A stretch of 64,000 nt of DNA from Homarus americanus (GCF_018991925.1 NW_024738608.1:3284661-3348660), one strand, 5' to 3'. Shown: positions 1 through 11,436, counted from the first letter of the stretch. Notes: generated by a model from the sequence alone, not told the origin. Made by a program: numbers and translations.

Positions 1-529
1 CAATCAAACAAACAAACAAACAAACAATCTAGCATTATTATGATATTTTTCCTCGTAAGTGAATTTCCAAAATAGAACCATCACGCTTGTGCTTCATGTC
101 ACCCCCCCCTCCACCCCTCCCCCCCAGCCACTGTCAACACACAGGGCAAGATTTATGAGTCCCCTTCATTCTCGTCCCTAATAAATGAACTTTAATATAT
201 CGCCCACATAAATTATAAAATGATGATGACATAAGTTAAGGGTCGAATTTATATTTTGGTTAAGATGGAGGAATAAAATGTTGACGTGGTGGTTAATGTA
301 ACAAGATGATAATAACCTTTTGGATACGTGAACCCGGATGTGGGGAGGAGATTCAGGCGTCTATTGTCTTGTCGGCAGATTCAGGCGTCTATGGATGTGT
401 TTTTTCATAAATTAATAGGATATAAAAACACTCCAAAGTTAATTTCTAATGTCTTATTTTTCCCTTTGGCAATGTTTATTTATATATTTATGTGTTTTTC
501 TATGTATTCATTAATTTTTATTCAAGTTC
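1..529. other. AT-rich sequence, no gene recognised
   Basis: A short CAAA repeat lies at about 9-27 and a C-rich tract at about 101-126. A 99-codon open frame at 328-627 has no recognisable domain, and its second half overlaps the degenerate repeat that follows. I see no promoter, RNA gene or transposon end here. Confidence 0.5.
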
Positions 530-1525
530 GAGGTTATGACAAAAGAGAAGCTATAGGTTTTGAAATAGTGAGCATCGCAGTGCAGAAATGCTTTGGAATA
601 GACAAATTAACTTTTGTACGTTATTAGCCATTGATAGTAAAGCAAAAACTAAACATTTAGATTTTTTTAGAAACTTATCTTTGAGAAGAGTTAAGCTATC
701 TGAGCAATTATAGGGAGGTATTATTGTTAGAAACTTACTGTCATCATAAGTAATTTAATGTAAACAAAAGCGGCTATGTTGAAACAATTGAGCATCGCGG
801 TGCAGAAACTCGCTAAGTAAAATAAACTAACGTCTCACAATCATCAAACTAACTTTAGAAACTCATTATACAGGGAAATAGATCATTCCTGACAATATCC
901 AGAAATTATAAACGTCAAAAACTTAAGATAATCGGTAGTAACTATTAGTAAACAAATCGATTATGATGAAACAAATGAAGATCACTTGTAGAGGTTGTGT
1001 GAGTATTTCAGGTTTCATAAAGTTATTACCTGGAGGACATAAACCATTCTTGACCATAGATATTAATTAAAAACAATAGATTATTACAATATTTTTCAAT
1101 TTATGTGAAGAAAGTCAATCATGATAAATAAGCGAAATTCTTTAGGAAAATAGGAAGCATAATATAACCTTAGCATCATTTAGTAAAGTATTTCGACTGT
1201 TAGAAGCTGCATGAAGTAATAATCCTTTACTGACAATATCAAGGCATTATGACCCTCTGACGCTTAGAGTAATAATAACGAATCATACGTGAACAAGGTC
1301 AACCATGATAAAACAAGTGAAGCTCGCGAAAGAGAAGCCATTTACCTCAAGTATTATAAAACAGGTTGGATTAGGCAATTTTAGGTTGAAATAAAGAATT
1401 ACACGGAGGAAATATTAATGAGATCCAAGAATAATAATAATAAACGCTTTGGGTCTTCTACTAACCTTCCCTAACCTAACGTAAACAAAGTGGGCCCTGA
1501 TGAAACAAGAGGGGATCGTGGTGCG
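530..1525. repeat. Degenerate ~185-bp tandem array
   Basis: A motif like GTAAACAAAG, followed by a TGATGAAACAA-like stretch and often GATCG(C/T)GGTGC, recurs at about 536, 760, 948, 1105, 1289 and 1481. The spacing is about 155-225 bp. Between these marks, another shared phrase (CATTCTTGACCATA / CATTCCTGACAATATC / CTTTACTGACAATATC) recurs in register. The copies are strongly diverged, so this looks like an old satellite-like array. The unit boundaries were read by eye. Confidence 0.5.
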
Positions 1526-1816
1526 TGCCGTAGGTCCCCCCACCACCTCGCTCTGGACCTGCCACCACTCCTCACGCTCTCTCTTAATTACCAGTCGCTA
1601 TCTTCTCTCCTCTTCCTCCTCTTTATCGTCTCATCTCTCTCTCTTGATTTATTCGTATTTGCGGACGTGCGTATCCAGGCGCCTCCTCTCCCCGATAAGG
1701 TGGCTGAGACACTGCCCACCCCGTGTGCTTCACTTAATTAAGGAACATTTGGCGACTCTAATTTAGGCCGAGATATCCATCAACGATACTTGGCGCCTCC
1801 TAACTGGTGCTTGTTC
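1526..1816. other. Unassigned sequence
   Basis: Mixed composition with two short overlapping open frames that show no protein-family signature. Nothing else is recognised. Confidence 0.4.
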
Positions 1817-1942
1817 TCTCTCTCTCTCTCTCTCCTTCTTCTTCTTCTTCTTCTTCATCTTCTTCTTCTTCTTCTTCTTCTTCTTCTTCTTCTTTTTCTT
1901 TCTCTCCTCTTCCTCCTCCTTCTCCTCCTCCTCCTCCTCTCT
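1817..1942. repeat. Polypyrimidine microsatellite (CT)n/(TTC)n/(CCT)n
   Basis: Consecutive CT, TTC and CCT repeats form an almost pure pyrimidine strand. The minus-strand glutamate/lysine-rich open frame across it is a composition artefact. Confidence 0.9.
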
Positions 1943-2461
1943 GATACCTGCACTAATAATACATAAATCGTTCATTAACAAGTTAGTGAAGTATCTTAAG
2001 TGGTCACCAAACACCGTCTCGAATAATCATCATTAATACCTGTTTACACCTTACACCTCACCTGTACTCACCTGTAACTAAGACTCTATTATTGTATATT
2101 ATTTCCTTCACCTGTAAGTGGGTAAATTAAGATTATTTTCTCACCTGTACCTGGAGATGTTACCGTGTGCTGTAGGTATGTTCTGTACACTGCTCCTGTT
2201 AGGGTAGAGTCTTAGTGTAATGTGGTCGCCATCTTTATCCCTCGGGTTATGAAAGTGACTTAGGCTTTCACTGTTCCGGTTTGAGAAGTATTTAGTGGCG
2301 GTAATCTTCTCAAATAGGAACTGTGTGTGTGTGTTCTATTGTGCTCAAACCAGTCGACATATAAGTATCTATGAATAGAGGTTTGGCCCTGAACTCATGC
2401 ATGTCCTGCGGAGCATTTGATACATGCTCTCTTAGTCACGCTCTGCCACTCTCTCTGTAGT

Positions 2462-2501
<40 letters not shown>

Positions 2502-2540
2502 AACAAAAGCTGATGGAGTGTTAAAATAGTTGTAGCGTTA
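1943..2540. other. Unassigned sequence with a (TG)n tract
   Basis: Several loose CACCTGTA phrases occur at 2040-2180 and a (TG)n tract at about 2464-2500. No gene is supported. Confidence 0.5.
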
Positions 2541-3173
2541 TGCATACACTTGACAGGCGAGCAGAGGTAAGACAGTACACTTGACAGGTGAGGACAGGTA
2601 AGACAGTACACTTGACAGGTGAGCACAGGTAAGACCATGAAGGCCTCCATGGGTAAGACAGTACACTTGACAGGGAAGGACAGGTAAGACAGTACACTTG
2701 ACAGGTGAGGACAGGTAAGACAGTACACTTGACAGGTGAGGACAGGTAAGACAGTACACTTGACAGGTGAGGACAGGTAAGACCATAAAGGCCTCCAGGG
2801 GTAAGACAGTACACTTGACAGGGAAGGACAGGTAAGACAGTACACTTGACAGGGAAGGACAGGTAAGGCAGTACACTTGACAGGGAAGGACAGGTAAGAC
2901 AGTACACTTGACAGGGAAGGACAGGTAAGGCAGTACACTTGACAGGTAAGACAGTACACTTGACAGGGAAGGACAGGTTAGACAGTACACTTGACAGGGA
3001 AGGACAGGTAAGACAGTACACTTGACAGGGAAGGACAGGTTAGACAGTACACTTGACAGGGAAGGACAGGTTAGACAGTACACTTGACAGGGAAGGACAG
3101 GTAAGACAGTACACTTGACAGGGAAGGACAGGTTAGACAGTACACTTGACAGGGAAGGACAGGTTAGACAGAT
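2541..3173. repeat. 31-bp minisatellite, ~20 units
   Basis: The unit reads ACAGTACACTTGACAGGGAA followed by GGACAGGTAAG. About twenty copies show variants such as GGTGAGG for GGGAAGG and GGTTAG for GGTAAG. Most units contain CAGGTAAG, identical to a consensus 5' splice donor. Because 31 is not a multiple of three, all three minus-strand frames stay open as the same cysteine-rich peptide, so the 166-181-codon frames are artefacts. Confidence 0.93.
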
Positions 3174-3501
3174 ACTTACGGTTCTAACATCAAAGTTAAC
3201 TTAAGATCATTTAAGAATCCATCATTTTGTCGTAAGTTAATAGAGACAGTTAGATACGTTCTCACATCACCTGTTTGGGAGGAAAATGTAACGTAGAAAC
3301 CTTTGTGAATCTATTTTTGTCGTAAGTTAAGGGAGACAGATACGTTCACACTACGCCAGTCTTTGGGGAAAAATTTATCGTAAGACTCGCCAAGAATACT
3401 GTATAGCTAGAGTCGTAAATCCTCATTTTCTCTTCAAATCTGAATAATCTGAAAGTCAGATTTGTATGACCCAAGAATTTTATGTTTCAAGTAAGTGAGC
3501 T

Positions 3502-3506
<5 letters not shown>
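3174..3506. repeat. Diverged ~90-bp duplication
   Basis: The phrase TTTTGTCGTAAGTTAA, followed by GAGACAG and GATACGTTC, occurs at about 3223 and 3315. This suggests an old tandem duplication. The rest is unassigned. Confidence 0.5.
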
Positions 3507-3565
<59 letters not shown>

Positions 3566-3778
3566 ATTTTTTTTTCTTCATCTTATCTTTTTTCATGACT
3601 TCTTCCTCCTCCTCCACTCCTCCTCCTCCTCCTCCTCCTCCTCCTCCTCCTCCTCCTCCTCCTCCTCCTCCTCCAACACCTCCTCCTCCAGCACCTCCTC
3701 CTCCAGCACCTCCTCCTCCAGCACCTCCTCCTCCAGCACCTCCTCCTCCTCCTCCACCACCACTTCCTCCTCCACCAC
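3507..3778. repeat. (CT)n followed by (CTC)n and (CCAGCACCTCCTCCT)n
   Basis: A CT tract at about 3507-3562 is followed by a CTC-rich tract from 3600. Around 3680-3745 a 15-bp CCAGCACCTCCTCCT sub-repeat appears. Poly-Ser, poly-Pro, poly-Gly and poly-Glu frames over it are repeat translations. Confidence 0.93.
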
Positions 3779-4198
3779 ACATTCTTGGCCCAGGTAATAT
3801 TAGCACCAATTAACACCTCAGATTAAAACCCCATCAGGAGGGCCAGGTAGAGATAGCTCTAATATGTGCTACGATTAAAGCCAGAGTTATTAGTGGTAAG
3901 ACAAGCCTTAATTACCAAGTGCATAGAGGCGAGATTATCGTGTCTCTGAGCTACTGTTGGGTCGTTAAATTTTTCATGCGTAAAATCGTCTTTATTTATT
4001 CTGTATGTTAAGTTGATTTTCCCCCAGTTATTTTTAAATTATATCCTTGGAAGTTGAAAATCACTGTAAAATAGACTTTATTTAACTATTATGTAAAGGT
4101 CAAGTTTCTTATGCTGAGGTTGTTGATGACGAGGTAGATGACATTTTGGGGAAATCAATATTATGTGTTTATTTCATAGGGACGATTTTCATTCTCTT
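3779..4198. other. Unassigned AT-rich sequence
   Basis: No tandem repeat, RNA gene or coding signature is visible. Confidence 0.4.
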
Positions 4199-4490
4199 TC
4201 ATTATACACCTGGTGGTGTGTGACGTCATTCACTATACACCTGGTGGTGTGTGACGTCATTCACTATACACCTGGTGGTGTGTGACGTCATTCACTATAC
4301 ACCTGGTGGTGTGTGACGTCATTCAGTATACACCTGGTGGTGTGTGACGTCATTCAGTATACACCTGGTGGTGTGTGATGTCATTCACTATACACCTGGT
4401 GGTGTGTGACGTCATTCACTACACACCTGGTGGTGTGTGACGTCATTCACTATACACCTGGTGGTGTGTGACGTCATTCATTCTACACAG
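4199..4490. repeat. 31-bp minisatellite with a CRE in each unit
   Basis: Nine units of CATTCACTATACACCTGGTG plus GTGTGTGACGT. The palindrome TGACGTCA, a perfect cAMP-response element, starts at 4221, 4252, 4283, 4314, 4345, 4407, 4438 and 4469. A TGATGTCA variant lies at 4376. Each unit also holds CACCTGGTGG with an E-box core (CACCTG). The 31-bp period is close to three helical turns, so the sites would face the same side. Regulatory function is not shown. Confidence 0.92.
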
Positions 4491-4689
4491 GTCGTGGTGA
4501 ATGTATAGTGTACAGCAGTGTATAACTTGTATGATCACTATACCATATATTAGAGTGTACAGTGTATGGTGTATGTCTGTGAGGTGCAGTGTATTGTGTA
4601 TTAATGATGAGTGACTCGGCAGCCTCGTCTCTCTCTCTCTCTCATCTCCGCCATAGTTGCGTGTGTGGGAACTAACCCTTACTCCAGGT
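4491..4689. other. Unassigned GTGTA-rich sequence
   Basis: Loose repeats of GTGTA/GTATA phrases follow the 31-bp array. There is no coding evidence. Confidence 0.4.
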
Positions 4690-5295
4690 CTTACAACATA
4701 AGTACCTCCTTCCCTGCTTCCCTCCCTCCCCCCATACTCTCCTCCTTCCCACCCATCTTCCATTCCTTCCTCCTCCTCCACTTTCCTTCCCTCCCTCCAT
4801 ACTTTCCTCCTTTCCTCCCTCCCTCCCCCAGCCCTCCCTTATACTTCCCTCCCTCCCTCCCTCAATCTCTATTTCACCTTCTCTCTTATCACACGTCCCT
4901 CCTCCCCCTCTCACTAACCCTCCCCCCTCCCTCCCTCCCTCCCTCCCCCTCTCCTAACCCTTGCCCCCTCCCTCCCTCCCCCTCCCTTATACTTCCTTCC
5001 TTTACTTCCCTCCCTCCCCTCCTATACTTCTTTCCTCCTCCCATATACTTACCCCCTTCCTACTTCTTTCCTCCCTCCCCCTCCCTTATACTTTCCTCCC
5101 TCCCCTCCCTTATACTTCCCTCCCTCCCCCTCCCTTATATACTTCCCTCCCTCCCCCCCCCTTATCTTTCCTCCTTCCTCCCTCCATCCTTGCTCCCTCC
5201 TCCTTCTTCCCTCCCTCCCTCCCCTCCCTCAATCTCCTATTTCACCTTCTCTTATCACACGCACCCCTCCTCCCCCCTCCCTCCTCCCCCTCTCA
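4690..5295. repeat. Polypyrimidine CCCTCCCT-rich tract
   Basis: About 600 bp of nearly pure C/T on the plus strand, dominated by CCCTCCCT with interspersed TTATACTT. It holds the proline/serine/leucine-rich 323-codon frame, which is a compositional artefact. The mirror-like pyrimidine composition could form triplex (H-DNA) structures. Confidence 0.88.
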
Positions 5296-5374
5296 CTAAC
5301 CCTTGCCCCTCTCTCACCTGTACCTTACGAAACACAGGTGCGCCTTTCACCCTACCTACCTGCCCTGAGACCTT

Positions 5375-5379
<5 letters not shown>

Positions 5380-5426
<47 letters not shown>

Positions 5427-5533
5427 GTTTACACAATGTTGGTGACCCTGGCCGACCTCCTAGTGGGGGGTGGGGTGAGAGGCGGGGGGCAGGGTCGCTT
5501 TCTGGAGGAGGTGATGTTTACTACCCAGACACG

Positions 5534-5580
<47 letters not shown>

Positions 5581-5598
5581 AACAATAATAATAATAAC

Positions 5599-5637
<39 letters not shown>
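5380..5637. repeat. (CA)n, then (CAA)n/(TAA)n microsatellites
   Basis: A CA tract lies at about 5380-5422 and (CAA)15 at about 5533-5578. An interrupted TAA tract follows to about 5636. The sequence between them is G-rich and unassigned. Confidence 0.93.
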
Positions 5638-6021
5638 TTTCACCTACCTCACCTCTCTCTCTCTCTCTCCCTCAACAGGTAAGATGGCCGGCAGGTAACC
5701 AGGAGTGAGGCCAGCAGGTGAGGTAAGACTCGTGACTTCCTCGTTTGGTGTTTACCTGTGTTCTGTGACCAGGTGGTGATGGGAGGAAGAGGTAAATAAT
5801 GTGATAAAACAGGAAGGGAAGGAGAATAGGATAAGTACAGTAGTTCCCAATTAGTGTGACAACAATACTCGTTACCCCGACATTCTGTAGGTATCGTGTT
5901 CAGTACGTGAAGCAGACGAGGTGGGAGAGTGAGGCAAGAGGTACCACACTCTGTCGTGTTCAGGACGGGTGTAATGACCAGCGGTTGTGTAGGGCGTCAA
6001 GAAGCACAGATAACAGCTTTG
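5638..6021. other. Unassigned sequence
   Basis: Contains a CT run and CAGGTAAG/GCAGGTGAGG phrases resembling splice donors. No exon can be supported. Confidence 0.4.
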
Positions 6022-6157
6022 TGACTCCTCCTCCTCGTCCTCCTCTACTCCTCCTCCTCCTTCTCCTCCTCCTCCTCCTCTACTCCTCCTCCTCCTTCTC
6101 CTCCTCCTCCTCCTCTTCCTCTACTCCTCCTCCTCCTCTACTCCTCCTCCTCCTACA
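6022..6157. repeat. (CTC)n with CTACTCCTC interruptions
   Basis: Imperfect CTC trinucleotide tract with a recurring ACTCCTCCTCCT phrase. Confidence 0.9.
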
Positions 6158-6231
6158 ATAACCTGAAAAAGAAACACAAAAGAACACCACAAGTCAAGGA
6201 GCAACACCTTAATTTTCTCAGCTCAAATAGT

Positions 6232-9107
6232 AGAGATATCTTACCTGTATGGCAGAAATTAGAGCTATCTCACAACAATTAGAGATATCTCACAATCATT
6301 AGAGCTATCTCACATCAATTAGAGCTATCTCACAACAATTAGAGATATCTCACAATCATTAGAGCTATCTCACAACAATTAGAGCTATCTCACAACAATT
6401 AGAGATATCTCACAACAATTAGAGCTATCTCACAACAATTAGACCTATCTCACAACAATTAGAGCTATCTCACAACAATTAGACCTATCTCACAACAATT
6501 AGAGCTATCTCACAACAATTAGAGCTATCTCACAACAATTAGACCTATCTCACAACAATTAGAGCTATCTCACAACAATTAGAGCTATCTCACAACAATT
6601 AGAGCTATCTCACAACAATTAGACCTATCTCACAACAATTAGAGCTATCTCACAACAATTAGAGATATCTCACAACAATTAGAGCTATCTCACAACAATT
6701 AGACCTATCTCACAACAATCAGAGCTATCTCACAACAATTAGACCTATCTCACAACAATTAGAGCTATCTCACAACAATTAGAGCTATCTCACAACAATT
6801 AGACCTATCTCACAACAATTAGAGCTATCTCACAACAATTAGACCTATCTCACAACAGCTATCTCACAACAATTAGAGCTATCTCACAACAATTAGACCT
6901 ATCTCACAACAATTAGAGCTATCTCACAACAATTAGAGCTATCTCACAACAATTAGACCTATCTCACAACAATTAGAGATATCTCACAATCATTAGAGCT
7001 ATCTCACATCAATTAAAGCTACCTCACAATCATTAAAGCTATCTCACAACAATTAAAGCTATATCCAATCATTAGAGCTATCTCACAACAATTAGAGCTA
7101 TCTCACAACAATTAGACCTATCTCACAACAATTAGAGCTATCTCACAACAATTAGAGCTATCTCACAACAATTAGAGCTATCTCACAACAATTAGAGATA
7201 TCTCACAATCATTAGAGCTATCTCACAACAATTAAAGCTATCTCACAACAATTTAGAGCTATCTCACAACAATTTAGAGCTATCTCACAAAAATTAAAGC
7301 TATCTCACTACAATTTAGAGCTATCTCACAACAATTAAAGCTATATCCAATCATTAGAGCTATCTCACAACTGTTTAGAGCTAACTCACAAAAATTAAAG
7401 CTATCTTACAACAATTTAGAGCTATCTCACAACAATTTAGAGCTAGCTCACAACAATTAAAGCTATATTCAATCATTAAAGCTATCTCACAACAATTAAA
7501 GCTATCTCACAACAATTTAGAGCTATCTCACAACAATTTAGAGCTAGCTCACAACAATTAAAGCTATATTCAATCATTAAAGCTATCTCACAACAATTAA
7601 AGCTAGCTCACAACAATTAGAGCTATCTCACAACAATTAGACCTATCTCACAACAATTAGAGATATCTCACAATCATTAGAGCTATCTCACATCAATTAA
7701 AGCTACCTCACAATCATTAAAGCTATCTCACAACAATTAAAGCTATATCCAATCATTAGAGCTATCTCACAACAATTAGAGCTATCTCACAACAATTAGA
7801 GCTATCTCACAACAATTAGAGCTATCTCACAACAATTAGACCTATCTCACAACAATTAGAGATATCTCACAATCATTAGAGCTATCTCACATCAATTAAA
7901 GCTACCTCACAATCATTAAAGCTATCTCACAACAATTAAAGCTATCTCACAACAATTTAGAGCTATCTCACAACAATTTAGAGCTATCTCACAAAAATTA
8001 AAGCTATCTCACTACAATTTAGAGCTATCTCACAACAATTAAAGCTATATCCAATCATTAGAGCTATCTCACAACTATTTAGAGCTAACTCACAAAAATT
8101 AAAGCTATCTCACAACAATTTAGAGCTATCTCACAACAATTTAGAGCTAGTTCACAACAATTAAAGCTATATTCAATCATTAAAGCTATCTCACAACAAT
8201 TAGAGCTATCTCACATCAATTAAAGCTACCTCACAATCATTAAAGCTATCTCACAACAATTTAGAGCTATCTCACAACAATTTAGAGCTATCTCACAACA
8301 ATTAGACCTATCTCACAACAATTAGAGCTATCTCACAACAATTAGAGCTATCTCACAACAATTAAAGCTATCTCACAACAATTTAGAGCTATCTCACAAC
8401 AATTTAGAGCTATCTCACAACAATTAAATCTATCTCACAACAATTAGAGCTATCTCACAACAATTAGAGCTATCTCACAACAATTAGAGCTATCTCACAA
8501 CAATTAGACCTATCTCACAACAATTAGAGATATCTCACAATCATTAGAGCTATCTCACATCAATTAAAGCTTCCTCACAATCATTAAAGCTATCTCACAA
8601 CAATTAAAGCTATCTCACAACAATTTAGAGCTATCTCACAACAATTTAGAGCTATCTCACAACAATTAAAGCTATCTCACTACAATTTAGAGCTATCTCA
8701 CAACAATTAAAGCTATCTCACAACAATTTAGAGCTATCTCACAAAAATTAAAGCTATCTCACTACAATTTAGAGCTATCTCACAACAATTAAAGCTATAT
8801 CCAATCATTAGAGCTATCTCACAACTATTTAGAGCTAACTCACAAAAATTAAAGCTATCTCACAACAATTTAGAGCTAGCTCACAACAATTAAAGCTAAA
8901 TCCAATCATTAAAGCTATCTCACAACAATTAAAGCTATCTCACAACAATTTAGAGCTAGCTCACAACAATTAAAGCTATCTCACAACAATTTAGAGCTAG
9001 CTCACAACAATTTAGAGCTAGCTCACAACAATTAAAGCTATATTCAATCATTAAAGCTCTCTCACAACAACTAAAGCTACCTCACAATCATTAGAGCTAT
9101 CTCACAT
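6232..9107. repeat. 20-bp minisatellite, ~2.9 kb, with higher-order structure
   Basis: About 140 units of ATTAGAGCTATCTCACAACA and variants: GAGAT, GACCT, a TTTAGAGC form one base longer, AAAGC, and TATATCCAATC. Variants are not randomly distributed. A composite block of GAGATATCTCACAATCATT, then a unit with CACATCAATTAAAGC, then CACAATCATTAAAGC recurs near 6979, 7660, 7858 and 8525. This means multi-unit segments were duplicated as blocks. The 20-bp period places AATT in phase about every two helical turns, which favours curved DNA. No coding potential. Confidence 0.95.
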
Positions 9108-9386
9108 CTTTAGGTCTCCTTTACGACAGATTAATTCAGTGGTTTACATTTATATAACCTGAGCGACCATTATCTGACGTAAATAGATTGGATTCTCACC
9201 TTAATTGACTTGCTTACAGTTACGGGTTGGCAGAAAGTCGAAAGGCGTTTATGTCCCTCTTAACTGGGGATCTGAGAATGGTTAACTGGTTAATTTAACT
9301 TACGATAGAAAATTGGGTGATGAAAATGGCGTCAAAATAGGAATTGAAACTGTACTGTAACTACACATGATGTCTCACTTATGTAC
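9108..9386. other. Unassigned sequence
   Basis: No repeat or coding signal recognised between the minisatellite and the next CA tract. Confidence 0.4.
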
Positions 9387-9387
9387 A

Positions 9388-9436
<49 letters not shown>

Positions 9437-9498
9437 TACCTGTTTTATTACTTGGTCCAAACAATCGGTGTTTATGTGTGTGTGTGTGTGTGTGTGTT

Positions 9499-9542
<44 letters not shown>
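9387..9542. repeat. (AC)n and (TG)n microsatellite pair
   Basis: An AC tract at about 9387-9432 and a TG tract at about 9475-9540 lie in inverted relation around a ~40-bp spacer, so the two arms could pair. Confidence 0.92.
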
Positions 9543-9544
<2 letters not shown>

Positions 9545-9671
9545 CATAGCGCTCTGTTCAATATTTAGTGTTAATTCTTACTAGAAGTATCGCCAATTTA
9601 GCCAACTATCCGCCAGGAATCTAAAGTCAAGTAAACAATGTGTATTTGTTCGAAGGAAGGCTAACAAAGTA

Positions 9672-9981
9672 ACTTGCGCTTGTCAGACCACACCTGGATT
9701 ACGCAGTTCAGTTCTGGTCACCGTACTACAGAATGGATATAGAATCCCTAGAAAGGATCCAGAGGAGAATGACAAGACTAATCCCGGGCATTAGGAACCT
9801 TGAGTACAGAGACAGGTTAAAGCATCTTAATTTGCACTCCCTCGAGAGACGTAGAGCGAGGGGCGACCTGATAGAGGTGTATAACTGGGAGTCAGTGTTA
9901 AACAAGGGTTTAGGTGTAAATGGGACTGCCCAGTATGGGCCAATAGGCCCGCTGCAGTTTCCTCCATTCTTATGTTCTTAT
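9672..9981 (+). mobile_element. CR1-like family 2, 3' fragment with internal deletion
   Basis: The translation runs through the C-terminus of a CR1-like ORF2 (VRPHLDYAVQFW, then LIPGIRNLEYRDRLKHLNLH, then RRRARGDLIEVY). It matches the copies near 39.8 kb and 45.8 kb on the opposite strand. The fragment starts at an LALVRPHLDY-like position (5' truncated) and ends with two copies of TTCTTATG, the element's 3' tail. At about 9905 the frame jumps from NKG straight to the 3' UTR phrase GGTGTAAATGGGACTGCC. About 260 bp present in the 45.5-kb copy is missing. This is a dead fragment. Confidence 0.9.
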
Positions 9982-10180
9982 CCCCCAGTTCAGCCAACTA
10001 TCCGCCAACTTAGAGTTAGACCACAGATAAACCACCAGCTCCAAGACACACCTTCAGTATAAAGACAAAACGCCAGTGTAAAGCCCGCCGGCCCAAAGGT
10101 AGACACACGTCGCCAACTGAACCATAACTCTCCTCCAATTCAGAAATGTGTCGCCAACATAGACTGCACACGGGGATCAT

Positions 10181-10299
10181 AGGTCACAGGTCAGGGATCA
10201 TTGGTCACAGGCTATAAGGGTCATAAGTCACAGGTCATAGGGGTCGTAGGTCACAGGTCATAGGGACCATAGGTCATAGGGCTAATAAGTCACAGGTCA
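10181..10299 (+). repeat. GGTCA-rich degenerate tandem repeat with DR1-like motifs
   Basis: Direct repeats spaced by one base occur at 10181-10193 and 10248-10260 (both AGGTCA-C-AGGTCA), and at 10225-10237 and 10287-10299 (AAGTCA-C-AGGTCA). They sit within a loose TCATAGGTCACAGG repeat. DR1 is the binding layout of RXR/USP- and HNF4-type nuclear receptors. Repeat expansion alone could have produced it. Confidence 0.7.
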
Positions 10300-10599
10300 T
10301 ATCTTGTACTGAACCTGTAGTTCTACCCACTACACTTGTATTTGTACAATTGTGGAAATTTGCCCCTACATCCCCTGTAGTAACCTGTGTCTCCAAACAG
10401 CACCGTCACAGTAGTAGCAGTAGTAGCAGTAGTAGTAGTAGTAGTAGCAGTAGTAGTATCACTATTAATGAATGAATGGTATTGTTGGTGTAACGACGGA
10501 CGTGATTGGTGGATAGGTTTGGTATAAGTCATTTAGGTCGGCCGTTTAGTGAGGCGGTTTACCACAGGAGGGACAGGAGCACATTTCCACAATTGTACC
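10300..10599. other. Unassigned sequence with (AGT)n
   Basis: An interrupted AGT/AGC trinucleotide tract lies at about 10409-10448. A sequence near 10340 (ACAATTGTGGAAATTTG) recurs inverted near 10584, giving a loose ~250-bp inverted arrangement. No gene. Confidence 0.45.
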
Positions 10600-10865
10600 A
10601 ACATCTGTACTTACCTGTATTACTCCTGTACTCTTACCTGTACCTTACCTGTACCTTACCTGTACTTGTGTCCGTAATTTAGTACATGTAACTGTACCTG
10701 TGCCTTTACCTACCTTTAACGTAATAAATGTGATTGCACCTGTACCTTTACTTACCTGTAACGTAATTACTGTAACTGTACCAATCTGTAACCTAATAAC
10801 TGTAACTGTACCTACCTGTAACGTAATAACTGTAACTGTACCTGTAACTTAACTGTACCTACTGT
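10600..10865. repeat. Degenerate ACCTGTA/TGTAACTGTACC repeat
   Basis: Phrases TTACCTGTACC and CTGTAACGTAATAACTGTAA recur with an irregular 10-35-bp period. Confidence 0.7.
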
Positions 10866-10984
10866 TGTTTCCGTCTGGTTTATTTTTTGTTTAATTTAGA
10901 TAATATAATTAGAAAGCCGAATTAGGCACAGCGCTCAGTGCTTCATTTCCCGGGTCGACGGTCACACGGCCTCTGCTTTTGTTA

Positions 10985-11071
10985 ATTAACCCACAACAAC
11001 AACAACAACAACAAACACACCTGGATTCATAGATGTAATAGAAAATAAAACTAATTTATAAGTACAAAATT

Positions 11072-11145
<74 letters not shown>

Positions 11146-11309
11146 TCCGCCACAGAAACAGCCCAACAGACTAATTAACGAAGCGTTGTCTTTTGTTTTC
11201 TTTTACGTAATTTGAAAGACAACTTCACCGAACATTTTTTAATAGAATAGTTTAATTATGAGAACGTTTGTGAAAAAGTTGAGTTTTGGTGCACTGAGAT
11301 AGAGAGCTG

Positions 11310-11368
<59 letters not shown>

Positions 11369-11370
11369 GG
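10985..11370. repeat. (CAA)n, (AC)n and (ATT)n microsatellites
   Basis: CAA at about 10991-11012, AC at about 11076-11142 and ATT at about 11311-11369, separated by unassigned AT-rich sequence. Confidence 0.92.
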
Positions 11371-11436
11371 TCTTCGTTGTATTATTGTCCTATTCTATGT
11401 ATGCATGAATTACTGATGGAAGCGTCTATCTGGGGT

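Noticed and set aside
328..627. 99-codon frame in AT-rich DNA
   Set aside because: Its latter half lies in the degenerate ~185-bp repeat, and composition explains the frame.
2432..3083. Cysteine-rich 166-181-residue proteins
   Set aside because: The same peptide appears in three frames because the 31-bp unit shifts frame each time.
4611..5582. 323-codon Ser/Pro/Leu frame ending in poly-Gln
   Set aside because: It runs through a polypyrimidine tract, a CA microsatellite and a CAA microsatellite.
6232..9107. CRISPR-like array
   Set aside because: Units are contiguous 20-mers without unique spacers, in a eukaryotic context with no cas genes.
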